Part shown: one piece after another, positions 33,997 to 41,680 of the stretch | How positions within the stretch are numbered: position 1 is the stretch's first letter | Layout: every line of letters begins with the position of its first letter | The notes under the pieces: generated by a model | Seen by the model: the letters and a program-made list of their open reading frames with translations, nothing else | The model's database searches: none | What the model was told of the DNA's origin: nothing | Program-made: the position numbers and the translations under genes | NCBI RefSeq assembly: GCF_000732925.1 | Contig: NZ_CP008953.1 | Span: 5,642,001 to 5,706,000 of the forward strand | From: Amycolatopsis japonica | GTDB lineage: Bacteria > Actinomycetota > Actinomycetes > Mycobacteriales > Pseudonocardiaceae | Reading direction: 5' to 3' | DNA length: 64,000 bases

Positions 33997-36752
33997 CACG
34001 GTTCCCCGAGCCGGACCAGATCGGCCAGTTCGTCGTCGGACAGCTCGGTGATCCAGTCCTCGCCCGCGCCGATGACCGCGTCGGCCAGGCCGCGTTTGGT
34101 CTCCAGGACCTTGGCGATGCGCTCCTCGAGCGTGCCTTCGGCGATCAGCCGGTGCACCTGGACCGGCCGGTCCTGCCCGATCCGGTACGCGCGGTCGGTG
34201 GCCTGATCCTCGACCGCCGGGTTCCACCAGCGGTCGTAGTGGATCACGTGCGTGGCCTTGGTCAGGTTGAGCCCGACCCCGCCCGCCTTGAGCGAGAGCA
34301 GGAACACCGGGACCTCGCCGGCCTGGAACCGGGCGACCATGTCCTCCCGGACCTTGGGCGTGCTCGACCCGGACAGCAGCATCGTCGGCAGGCCGCGTTC
34401 GGCCAGGCGTTTCTCCAGCAGACGGCACAGCTGGACGTACTGGCTGAACACGAGCACGCTGTCGCCCTCGTCGAGGATGACGTCGAGCAGCTCTTCGAAC
34501 GCGGCGAGCTTGCCGGACCGGCCGTGCAGCACGCCGGGTTCCTTGAGGTACTGCGCCGGGTGGTTGCAGATCTGTTTGAGCTCGGTGAGCAGTTTGAGCA
34601 CCTGCCCACGCCGGGCCACCCCGTCCAGCTCGCGGATCATCGCGAGATTCTCCCGGACCACGGCCTCGTACAGCGTCGTCTGCTCGGCGGTGAGCGGGAC
34701 GAACCGGTCGGTCTCGGTCTTGCGCGGGAGCTCGGGCGCGATGTCCGGGTCGGTCTTCTTGCGGCGCAACAGGAAAGGCCGCACGGTCGCGGCGAGCCGT
34801 TCGGTCGCCGCGGTGTCCCGGTCCCGCTCGATCGGACGCGCGACCTTGCGGCGGAACCCGTCGAGCGAACCGAGCAGACCCGGCGTCGTCCAGTCGACGA
34901 TGGACCAGAGTTCGGTGAGCCGGTTCTCCATCGGCGTCCCGGTCAGCGCGACCTTCGCGGCGGCCGGGATCTTCCGCAATTCCTTGGCGGTGACCGAAAG
35001 CGGGTTCTTCACGTGCTGCGCCTCGTCGGCGGCGATCATCCCCCAGTCCACTTCGGACAGTGCTTCGCGATCGCGGCGGAGCACACCGTACGTGGCGAGC
35101 ACGACCTCGTCCGGCGCGACCTCGTCGAGATGCCGCCCGCCTCCGTGGAACCGGCGCACCGGGATGTCCGGCGCGAACCGGGCGAACTCCCGTTCCCAGT
35201 TGCCCAGCAGCGACGTCGGGCACAGGACGAGCGTCGGACCCTCGCCGCGCGGGCGGCGGTGCAGGTGCAGGGAGATGAGCTGGATCGTCTTGCCGAGCCC
35301 CATGTCGTCGGCGAGGCAGGCACCGAGACCGAGCCCGGTCATCGTTGCCAGCCAGGCGAGCCCGGCCTTCTGGTACGGCCGCAGGGTGGCTTTCAGTTCG
35401 GCGGGCTGCTCGATCGGTTCCGCCGCGCTGTCACGGATCCGCTGGAGCAGCCCGGTCAGCACCGACGGGGCGGTGAACTCGACCTTTTCGCCGTCCAGCT
35501 CCAGTTCGCCGGTGAGCGCCGCGGCCAGCGCCTCGGCCCCGGACAGCTTCTTCGCCCGGTGGGCGCGCACCTTGGCGATCAGACGCGCGTCGACCTTGAC
35601 CCATTTGCCCCGCAGCCGCACCAGCGGCCGCTTCGCCTCCGCGAGCGCGGTGACCTCGGCATCGGTGAGGTCCTCGTCGCCGAGGCTCATCCGCCAGTGG
35701 AACCGCAGCAGGCTCTTGAGCGTGAACTCGGGCCCGGTGACGCTGCCCGGAGCCTGCGTCGCGCTCGCCTTCGCCTTGAGCTCGCCCGCGAAGAGGTCTT
35801 TCGGCCACTGCACCTCGATGCCGGCACCGCCCAGCGCCGCGTCCCCGTGGGTGAGCAGGTCGACGACCTCGTCGTAGTCCAGCGCCAGCCCGGTGGGCGC
35901 GGCGGACTGGAGCATGCGGCCGAGCGGCGCCCACGCCCTGGCGCCCCGGCGCAGGCCGAGCAGCAGCTGCGTCTCGACCTGCTCGCCCATACGTTCCAGC
36001 ACCGCCTCCGGCGCGTCCCACAGTGTCGCCGCCTCGACGATCAGGCTCGGGTCGGCGGCGCTCCGCACGGCGAGGACGGCCTCGAACGTGGGCTCGTCTT
36101 CGGGATCTTCGGGCTCGTGCACCTCCATGCGCAGGACGAGATGAGCGCCCTGGGCCTGCCGTGCGCTGAGTTCCGCCAGCCATGCGGCGCCGTCCGGCCC
36201 GACCAGCGTCGGCTCGGTGGCCGCGAACGCCGGGCCGCCCGCCGCCACGCTCGCGGCGGGCGTGCGGACCAGCACGTCCGCCGTCGCGTCCCAGAGCGCG
36301 CGGATCAACGACTCCGGCGAATGCAGCCGGATCCGTTTCAGCCCGGACAACGGCAACGCGTGCGCCTCGGGAGGCAACGCGGCGGCGAGCCCGCGCAGCA
36401 TCTCCTCGTCGGCGACGTCGAGCGGGCCGACCCGCCACGAATCCACCCCGCCGGGTGAGGCCGCGGGCAGCAACCTGCCGCGGGCGATGAGGTTCACCCC
36501 GGCCTCGGCGACGGCCGACCACGCGGCGATGGCCGGGCTCAGCTCGCCCTCCGCGGTGAGCAGCCGCGGAATCGCGCGTGACAACGGGACGAGTGCCGCG
36601 TCGACCTTCGTGCGCCGGAAGACCTTCCCCACCGGCAGCACGAGTTCGATCGCGGTGTCACCCGCTACGCCGTCTCCCCAGAGCGCCAGCACTCCGTCCC
36701 GCGGGGGATCTGAGGGGACGAAGGTGGCCTGGGTTCCTGTGCCGAACTCCAC
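33996..36752 (-). CDS. SNF2-family DNA helicase/ATPase
   Basis: A 918-residue Swi2/Snf2 ATPase. The N-terminal ~430 residues form the SNF2-associated bacterial domain. The motor has motif I DDMGLGKTIQL, motif II ADEAQH, motif III LTGTPMENRL, motif IV VLVFSQY, and motifs V-VI with YDRWWNPAVEDQATDRAYRIGQ split over the C-terminal lobe. Members partner SWIM-domain proteins, encoded just downstream here. The GTG at 36752 is chosen because TAGCGT lies 7 nt before it, giving a leaderless promoter. Role in DNA repair or remodelling is only inferred. Confidence 0.9.
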   Translation of the reverse strand: MEFGTGTQATFVPSDPPRDGVLALWGDGVAGDTAIELVLPVGKVFRRTKVDAALVPLSRAIPRLLTAEGELSPAIAAWSAVAEAGVNLIARGRLLPAASPGGVDSWRVGPLDVADEEMLRGLAAALPPEAHALPLSGLKRIRLHSPESLIRALWDATADVLVRTPAASVAAGGPAFAATEPTLVGPDGAAWLAELSARQAQGAHLVLRMEVHEPEDPEDEPTFEAVLAVRSAADPSLIVEAATLWDAPEAVLERMGEQVETQLLLGLRRGARAWAPLGRMLQSAAPTGLALDYDEVVDLLTHGDAALGGAGIEVQWPKDLFAGELKAKASATQAPGSVTGPEFTLKSLLRFHWRMSLGDEDLTDAEVTALAEAKRPLVRLRGKWVKVDARLIAKVRAHRAKKLSGAEALAAALTGELELDGEKVEFTAPSVLTGLLQRIRDSAAEPIEQPAELKATLRPYQKAGLAWLATMTGLGLGACLADDMGLGKTIQLISLHLHRRPRGEGPTLVLCPTSLLGNWEREFARFAPDIPVRRFHGGGRHLDEVAPDEVVLATYGVLRRDREALSEVDWGMIAADEAQHVKNPLSVTAKELRKIPAAAKVALTGTPMENRLTELWSIVDWTTPGLLGSLDGFRRKVARPIERDRDTAATERLAATVRPFLLRRKKTDPDIAPELPRKTETDRFVPLTAEQTTLYEAVVRENLAMIRELDGVARRGQVLKLLTELKQICNHPAQYLKEPGVLHGRSGKLAAFEELLDVILDEGDSVLVFSQYVQLCRLLEKRLAERGLPTMLLSGSSTPKVREDMVARFQAGEVPVFLLSLKAGGVGLNLTKATHVIHYDRWWNPAVEDQATDRAYRIGQDRPVQVHRLIAEGTLEERIAKVLETKRGLADAVIGAGEDWITELSDDELADLVRLGEP

Positions 36753-36800
36753 GCCCCGCACGCTAGAGCACCGGACCGACATCCCTCGGGCGGCGGTGCC

Positions 36801-36847
36801 ATGAAAGGTCCTTTCCTTGCAAATTTTGCGAGGAAAGGACCTTTCAT
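36801..36847. repeat. Palindrome of the ATGAAAGGTCCTTTCCT family, copy A
   Basis: Arms 36801-36822 and 36826-36847 pair with one T/C difference. The outer arm contains GAAAGGTCCTTTC, a palindrome itself. Near-identical copies lie at 39751 and 54981. It sits between fadE34 and the helicase gene, both leftward. Confidence 0.92.
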
Positions 36848-36876
36848 AGCACGCTAAAGGGGCGTGACAGGGACTT

Positions 36877-38952
36877 TCAGGACCGGGGCAGCCCCAGCAA
36901 CCGCTCGGCCGTCAGCGACAGCAGCACCTGGGTCGTCCCGCCCGCGATGCTGAGGCACCGGGTCAGCAAGAACTCGTGCTGCGCCGGGTCGCCGTCCACG
37001 AGGGCGCGCTCGCCGAGCAACTCCAGCGCGAACTCCGCCACCGCCTGCCGATGCCGCACGCCCAGCAGTTTGCGCACACTCGACTCGGCGCCGGGGTCTT
37101 GCCCGTCGAGCCGCCGTAGCGTCGCCCGCAGGTCCAGCACCGAACACGCGCTCCCGTCGGCGATCAGCGCGCCGAGTTCCTCCAGGTCGGCACCATCGGC
37201 CAGGGTCGCGAGCAGGTTTTCGACGCCCTCCCCCACCGCCGATCCGCTCCCGAGGGCGACCCGTTCGTTCGCCAGCGTCGTCCGCGCGAGCCGCCAGCCG
37301 CCGTCGATCTCCCCGACCACCATCTCGTCCGGGACGAACACGTCGTCGAGGAACACCTCGTTGAAGACGGCGTCGCCGGTGATCTCGCGCAGGGGTCGCG
37401 TACTGATCCCGTCGGCGGTCATGTCGACCAGGAAGTAGGTGATCCCCTTGTGTTTCGGCGCGTCCGGGTCGGTGCGCGCCAGGCAGATCGCCCAGTCGGC
37501 TTCGCGCGCGAGCGAGGTCCACACTTTCTGGCCGTTGAGCAGCCATCCGCCGTCGGCACGCCGGGCCGTCGTGCGCAGCGACGCGAGATCCGAACCCGCC
37601 CCCGGCTCGCTGAACAGCTGGCACCAAATGATCTCGCCGCGCAAAGTCGGTGCGGCGAAACGTTCTCGCTGCGCCGGGGAGCCGTGTTCCAGCAACGTCG
37701 GCACGGCCCAGCCGCCGATGACCAGATCCGGACGGCGGACCCCCGCGGCGTCGAGCGCGGCGTCGATCCGCAGTTGTTCGGCGGCCGTGGCGCCCCTGCC
37801 GTACGGCGCGGGCCAATGCGGGGCCAGCAGACCCGAATCGGCCAGCGCGCCCCGCCGTTCCGGTTCGGGCAGACCGGCGATTTCGCTTACCACGTCACGG
37901 AGTTCGGCGTCTTCACCGACGTCGACGCTCAAGGTCCGGCGGTCACCGCGCAGCGCGAGTTCGGCCGCGCGGCGGCGCCAGCGGGCGGAACCGCCGAGCC
38001 ACTGCCGCAGGGCGACGGCGCGGCGCAGGTAGAAGTGCGCGTCATGCTCCCAGGTGAAGCCGATGCCGCCGAGGACCTGGATGCAGTCCTTCGCGTTGGC
38101 CACGGCCGCGTCGAGCGCGTAGGCAGCAGCCGTCGCGGCCGCGAGGGAATGCTGCGCGGGATCTTCGGCCGCCCGCGCCGCGTCCCACGCGAGCGCGTCG
38201 GTGGCTTCCGCCCGGCACAGCATTTCCGCGCACAGATGTTTGATCGCCTGGAACGACCCGATGGGGCGGCCGAACTGCTCCCGCACCTTCGCGTACTCGA
38301 CAGCCGTCCGAAGACACCATCGAGCGATCCCCGCGGCTTCGACGGCACCGAGTGTGGCGGCGTAGGCATCCACCGGTAACGCCTCGAATACCGCTTCGGG
38401 CCGTACCTTTTCGCACCGGACCCGGCCGACCGGCCGCGAGAGGTCGAACGGCTCGCCTTGCCGAATGTCCATTCCGGACGCTCCGGGCGGGATGAGCGCG
38501 GACACGGTGCCGTCGGAGACCAGCGTCCACGCCGACGGGTGAACATCGAGAGCCGGTCCCGATTCGCCGTCGACCACCTCATCCGCGATACGGAAACCGC
38601 CGCCCAGCACCACCGCCAGCCGTTCGGTCCCGTCGGCGAGACCGGGCAGGATCTCCTTGGCGGTCTGGGGAACCGTCGCGAGCAACGCCCCACCCAGCGC
38701 CGTCCCGAGGACCGGCCCGGGTACGAGTGCTTCGGCTGCTTCGGCGAGCCCGGCGGCCAGATCGGCGAGCGTGCCACCGGCGCCGCCGACGTCTTCGGGA
38801 ATCGCCACGCCGAACAGTCCGAGTTCCGCCAGCCCTGGCGGCGGCTCGGCGATCCGGCCACTTCGGACGGCGTCGACGGGACGAGCGGACGCCGCCCAGG
38901 CGCGGATCGACGCGGCCAGGGCCGCCTGTTCTTCGGTGAGCGCGATCGACAC
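36877..38952 (-). CDS. fadE34: FadE34-like double acyl-CoA dehydrogenase (ChsE3)
   Basis: A 691-residue protein made of two fused acyl-CoA dehydrogenase halves. The N-terminal half (1 to about 330) is a ChsE1-like short unit with REQFGRPIGSFQAIKHLCAE and LGGIGFTWEHDAHFYLRRA. The C-terminal half (about 350-691) is full length with LFSEPGAGSDLASL, NGQKVWTSLAREADW and AGGTTQVLLSLTAERLLGLP. This is the architecture of Rv3573c, divergent from kstR exactly as here, which dehydrogenates C24 steroid side-chain CoA esters. GTG follows GAGGAGG; a perfect KstR site is 36 bp upstream. Confidence 0.92.
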   Translation of the reverse strand: MSIALTEEQAALAASIRAWAASARPVDAVRSGRIAEPPPGLAELGLFGVAIPEDVGGAGGTLADLAAGLAEAAEALVPGPVLGTALGGALLATVPQTAKEILPGLADGTERLAVVLGGGFRIADEVVDGESGPALDVHPSAWTLVSDGTVSALIPPGASGMDIRQGEPFDLSRPVGRVRCEKVRPEAVFEALPVDAYAATLGAVEAAGIARWCLRTAVEYAKVREQFGRPIGSFQAIKHLCAEMLCRAEATDALAWDAARAAEDPAQHSLAAATAAAYALDAAVANAKDCIQVLGGIGFTWEHDAHFYLRRAVALRQWLGGSARWRRRAAELALRGDRRTLSVDVGEDAELRDVVSEIAGLPEPERRGALADSGLLAPHWPAPYGRGATAAEQLRIDAALDAAGVRRPDLVIGGWAVPTLLEHGSPAQRERFAAPTLRGEIIWCQLFSEPGAGSDLASLRTTARRADGGWLLNGQKVWTSLAREADWAICLARTDPDAPKHKGITYFLVDMTADGISTRPLREITGDAVFNEVFLDDVFVPDEMVVGEIDGGWRLARTTLANERVALGSGSAVGEGVENLLATLADGADLEELGALIADGSACSVLDLRATLRRLDGQDPGAESSVRKLLGVRHRQAVAEFALELLGERALVDGDPAQHEFLLTRCLSIAGGTTQVLLSLTAERLLGLPRS

Positions 38953-38987
38953 GGGTGAGACCTCCTCGCCGGACCTACCCGCGAGTG

Positions 38988-39001
38988 TAGAACGTGTTAC
39001 A
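38988..39001. promoter_or_regulatory. KstR operator of fadE34/kstR (distal)
   Basis: TAGAACGTGTTACA fits TnnAACnnGTTnnA fully. It is 36 bp from fadE34 and 97 bp from kstR. Confidence 0.88.
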
Positions 39002-39065
39002 GTTTCTTGCCCAGTGGGTCACGTCTTGAACAGTTCGTCCGCTTAGGTACGCTACGTGAGGAAAG

Positions 39066-39079
39066 TGGAACAAGTTCCG
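39066..39079. promoter_or_regulatory. Second KstR-type site, before kstR
   Basis: TGGAACAAGTTCCG has symmetric GGAAC/GTTCC halves and misses the KstR consensus only at the last base. It lies 19 bp before the kstR ATG, a good place for autorepression. Confidence 0.68.
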
Positions 39080-39097
39080 ACGAAGGGGGACGTGGCG

Positions 39098-39745
39098 ATG
39101 CCAGGGAAGGCCAAGGCACCCACGAGCGCGAAGGCGCGAAGCGGCAACGGTCTCTCCGCGCTGGGCGGCGAGGAACTCGGCTCCGCGGCCCAACGTGACC
39201 GGCGGCGCCGCATCATCGACGCGACCCTGACGCTCGCCGCGAAGGGCGGGTACGACGCCGTTCAGATGCGGGCGGTCGCCGAGAAGGCGGACGTCGCGCT
39301 CGGCACCCTGTACCGCTACTTCCCCTCCAAGATCCACCTGCTGGTTTCCGGGCTGGCCAGGGAATTCGAGCGCGCGCAGGAGAAACTCGACCGCGCCGCC
39401 ATCCCCGGCGACACCCCGAGCGAGCGGCTGATGTTCGTCCTCGGCCGCAACACCCGGCTGATGCAGCGGGATCCGCACCTGACCGAGGCGATGGTCCGCG
39501 CGTTCATGTTCGCCGACACGACCGCGGCCGCCGAGGTCGAACAGGTCGGGCGGCTGATGGAGAACATGTTCGCCAAGGCCATGGGCATCGAGGACCCGAC
39601 CGAGGCCGATCGCGACATCTTCCACGTCATCGCCGACGTCTGGATGGCGAACCTGGTCGCCTGGGTGACCCGGCGCGCGTCGGCGGCCGACGTCGCGAAC
39701 CGGCTGGAGCTGTCGGTACACCTGCTGCTGGACAAGAACGTCTGA
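39098..39745 (+). CDS. kstR: KstR, TetR-family repressor of steroid catabolism
   Basis: A 215-residue TetR regulator (mycobacterial KstR is about 200-220). After a basic leader, the HTH domain is RRRRIIDATLTLAAKGGYDAVQ, then MRAVAEKADVALGTLYRYFPSK (about residues 35-78). The SALGGEELGSAAQRDRRRR lead-in is a KstR hallmark. The C-terminal ligand domain should bind 3-oxo-cholestenoyl-CoA-type inducers. ATG 39098 is favoured over the GTG at 39092 because AAGGGGG is 9 nt upstream. Divergent from fadE34, as in mycobacteria. Confidence 0.94.
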   Translation: MPGKAKAPTSAKARSGNGLSALGGEELGSAAQRDRRRRIIDATLTLAAKGGYDAVQMRAVAEKADVALGTLYRYFPSKIHLLVSGLAREFERAQEKLDRAAIPGDTPSERLMFVLGRNTRLMQRDPHLTEAMVRAFMFADTTAAAEVEQVGRLMENMFAKAMGIEDPTEADRDIFHVIADVWMANLVAWVTRRASAADVANRLELSVHLLLDKNV

Positions 39746-39750
39746 ACGCC

Positions 39751-39797
39751 ATGAAAGGTCCTTTCCTCGCAAAATTTGCCAGGAAAGGACCTTTCAT
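39751..39797. repeat. Palindrome of the ATGAAAGGTCCTTTCCT family, copy B
   Basis: A 47-bp element with the same outer 17 bp on both sides as copies A and C; the centre is CGCAAAATTTGCC. It lies 6 bp past the kstR stop and 9 bp before the end of the convergent gene, fitting a bidirectional terminator. Confidence 0.92.
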
Positions 39798-39805
39798 AGC
39801 GCGCG

Positions 39806-40795
39806 TCAGGCGGTCAGCTTGGGCAGCACGTCCCGCCCGAAGGTCTCGATGAACGCGTCCTGGTTCCGCCCCACGTTGTGGATGTAGATCCGGTTGAAGC
39901 CGGCGTCGACGTACTTCTGCAGCGCCGCGCGGTGCACGTCCGGATCGGACGACACGACCATGCGCCCCTCGAAGTCCTCACGCCGCACCAGTTTCGCCAT
40001 CTGCGCGAAGTCGAACGGCGAGCGGATGTCGGCCTTCGGGAACTTCATGCCGCCGTTGGGCCACTGGTCGAGCGCGTTGGCCCACGCCGTCTCGTCATCC
40101 CCGGCCCACGACAGGTGCACCTGCAACAGCTTCGGCATCGAGTCCGGGTCCTTGCCCGCCTTGCGCGCGCCGGTGCCGAAGTTGTCGAGGATCCCCGCCA
40201 GCTTCTCGATCGACGCGCCCGGCGTGATCAGCCCGTCCGCGAGCTCACCGGTCTTGCGCGAGGTGTACGGCCCGGCCGACGCGATGTAGATCGGCGGCGG
40301 CTCGTCCGGCAGCGTCCACAGCCGGGTGGTGTGCAGCTTGAAGAACTCGCCGCTGTGCTTGACGTCCTTGCCGGTGAACAGCTTCCGGATGACTTCGAGC
40401 GCCTCGAACATCCGCCGGACCCGCTCGGGCGCTTCGGGCCAGTAGCCGCCGATGATGTGCTCGTTGAGCGCTTCACCGGACCCGATACCGAGCCAGGTCC
40501 GGCCCGGATAGGTCGCCTCCAGCGTCGCCGCGGCCTGCGCGACCATCGACGGGTGCAGCCGGAACGACGGGCACGTCACGCCCGGCCCGAGGTCGCCCGT
40601 GGTGTTCTCCGCCAACGACGCGAGCACGCTCCACACGAACGACGCTTCACCCTGTTGAGGGACCCACGGCTGGAAGTGGTCGGCCGCCATCTGGCCGGAG
40701 AACCCGTGCTGTTCGGCCAGCGCGGCCAGCCGGATCGACTCGCGCGGAGAGAACTGCTCCAACGCCGCGGCCAAGCCGATTTGAACCTCAGTCAC
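39806..40795 (-). CDS. F420-dependent luciferase-like oxidoreductase (FGD-like)
   Basis: A 329-residue LLM-class TIM-barrel enzyme. AADHFQPWVPQQGEASFVW (about residues 37-55) resembles the F420-binding site of F420-dependent glucose-6-phosphate dehydrogenase, and GIGSGEALNEHIIGGYWPE is the family's phosphate-site segment. A related gene, Rv3520c, is part of the KstR-regulated cluster in M. tuberculosis. No KstR site is visible at its start here. It overlaps the preceding LLM gene (ATGA). Substrate unknown. Confidence 0.82.
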   Translation of the reverse strand: MTEVQIGLAAALEQFSPRESIRLAALAEQHGFSGQMAADHFQPWVPQQGEASFVWSVLASLAENTTGDLGPGVTCPSFRLHPSMVAQAAATLEATYPGRTWLGIGSGEALNEHIIGGYWPEAPERVRRMFEALEVIRKLFTGKDVKHSGEFFKLHTTRLWTLPDEPPPIYIASAGPYTSRKTGELADGLITPGASIEKLAGILDNFGTGARKAGKDPDSMPKLLQVHLSWAGDDETAWANALDQWPNGGMKFPKADIRSPFDFAQMAKLVRREDFEGRMVVSSDPDVHRAALQKYVDAGFNRIYIHNVGRNQDAFIETFGRDVLPKLTA

Positions 40796-41637
40796 GCCTG
40801 CTGCCCCTTTCGAAAGCTCTCGGCGACCTTCGCGAACTGGTCGAGTCGGTCCAGTGTCGCCGCTTCGGGCTCGGTCGGCAGGAAGAGCGTCGCCTCGTCG
40901 ACGCCGCCCTCGGCGAGCCTGGCCAGCGCGTCCTCTTCCGGCATGGCACCGAAGGCCGAGAACTTGATGTCCTCACGCCCCTGGTCGGCCAGCCACTGAC
41001 GTGCCCGGCGAAGCTCCTCCGGCGGGGTGTACGCGTGCGGCAGCCAGCCGTCGCCGTACTTGGCGATCCGCCGCATCGCCTTCTCCCCCGCGCCGCCGAT
41101 GTAGATGGGCGGATGCGGTTTCTGCACCGGCTTCGGCCACGCGAAGATCGGGTCGAAGTCGACGTGCTCGCCGTGGAATTCGGCCTCGTCCTTCGTCCAG
41201 ATCTCCTTCAGCGCGGCGAGCTGCTCGTCGACGAGCGCGCCGCGGGTGCGCGGATCCGTGCCGTGATTGCGCATTTCCTCCCGGTTCCATCCGACGCCGA
41301 CGCCGAAGACGAACCGGCCTCGCGAAACCAGGTCCAGCGAAGCGACCTCCTTCGCCGTGTGGATGACGTCGCGCTGCTGCAGCAACGCGACGCCCGTCCC
41401 CAGCTTCAGGGTCGACGTGGCCCCGGCCGCCGCCGTCAGCGCGACGAACGGGTCCAGGGTCCGGTAGTACACGCGCGGCAGTTCGCCACCGCCCGGATAC
41501 GGCGTTTCCCGGCTGACCGGGATGTGGGAATGCTCCGCGAGGTGGAGCGAGCTGAACCCGCGCTCTTCGGCTGCTGCGGCGAGGACGTCCGGCCTGATGC
41601 CTTCATCGGTGATGAAGGTGGCGATTCCGATCTCCAT
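40792..41637 (-). CDS. LLM-class F420-dependent oxidoreductase (TIGR03619-like)
   Basis: A 281-residue luciferase-like enzyme: LHLAEHSHIPVSRETPYPGG near residues 31-50, KLGTGVALLQQRDVIHTAKEVASLD (about 78-102, shown here in its two parts LGTGVALLQQRD and HTAKEVASLD) and RFVFGVGVGWNREEM. It forms a two-gene unit with the following FGD-like gene. The ATG GAG ATC start at 41637 is chosen; a TTG three codons earlier is possible. Substrate unknown. Confidence 0.8.
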   Translation of the reverse strand: MEIGIATFITDEGIRPDVLAAAAEERGFSSLHLAEHSHIPVSRETPYPGGGELPRVYYRTLDPFVALTAAAGATSTLKLGTGVALLQQRDVIHTAKEVASLDLVSRGRFVFGVGVGWNREEMRNHGTDPRTRGALVDEQLAALKEIWTKDEAEFHGEHVDFDPIFAWPKPVQKPHPPIYIGGAGEKAMRRIAKYGDGWLPHAYTPPEELRRARQWLADQGREDIKFSAFGAMPEEDALARLAEGGVDEATLFLPTEPEAATLDRLDQFAKVAESFRKGQQA

Positions 41638-41680
41638 GTCCAGCAACTACCCGGACACGCGCCGCGATATTCCCGTGCCG

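Noticed and set aside
36801..36847. Short peptides encoded across the ATGAAAGGTCC palindromes (MKGPFLA-type)
   Set aside because: Both strands give similar peptides because of the symmetry. No ribosome-binding site or conserved ending among the copies.
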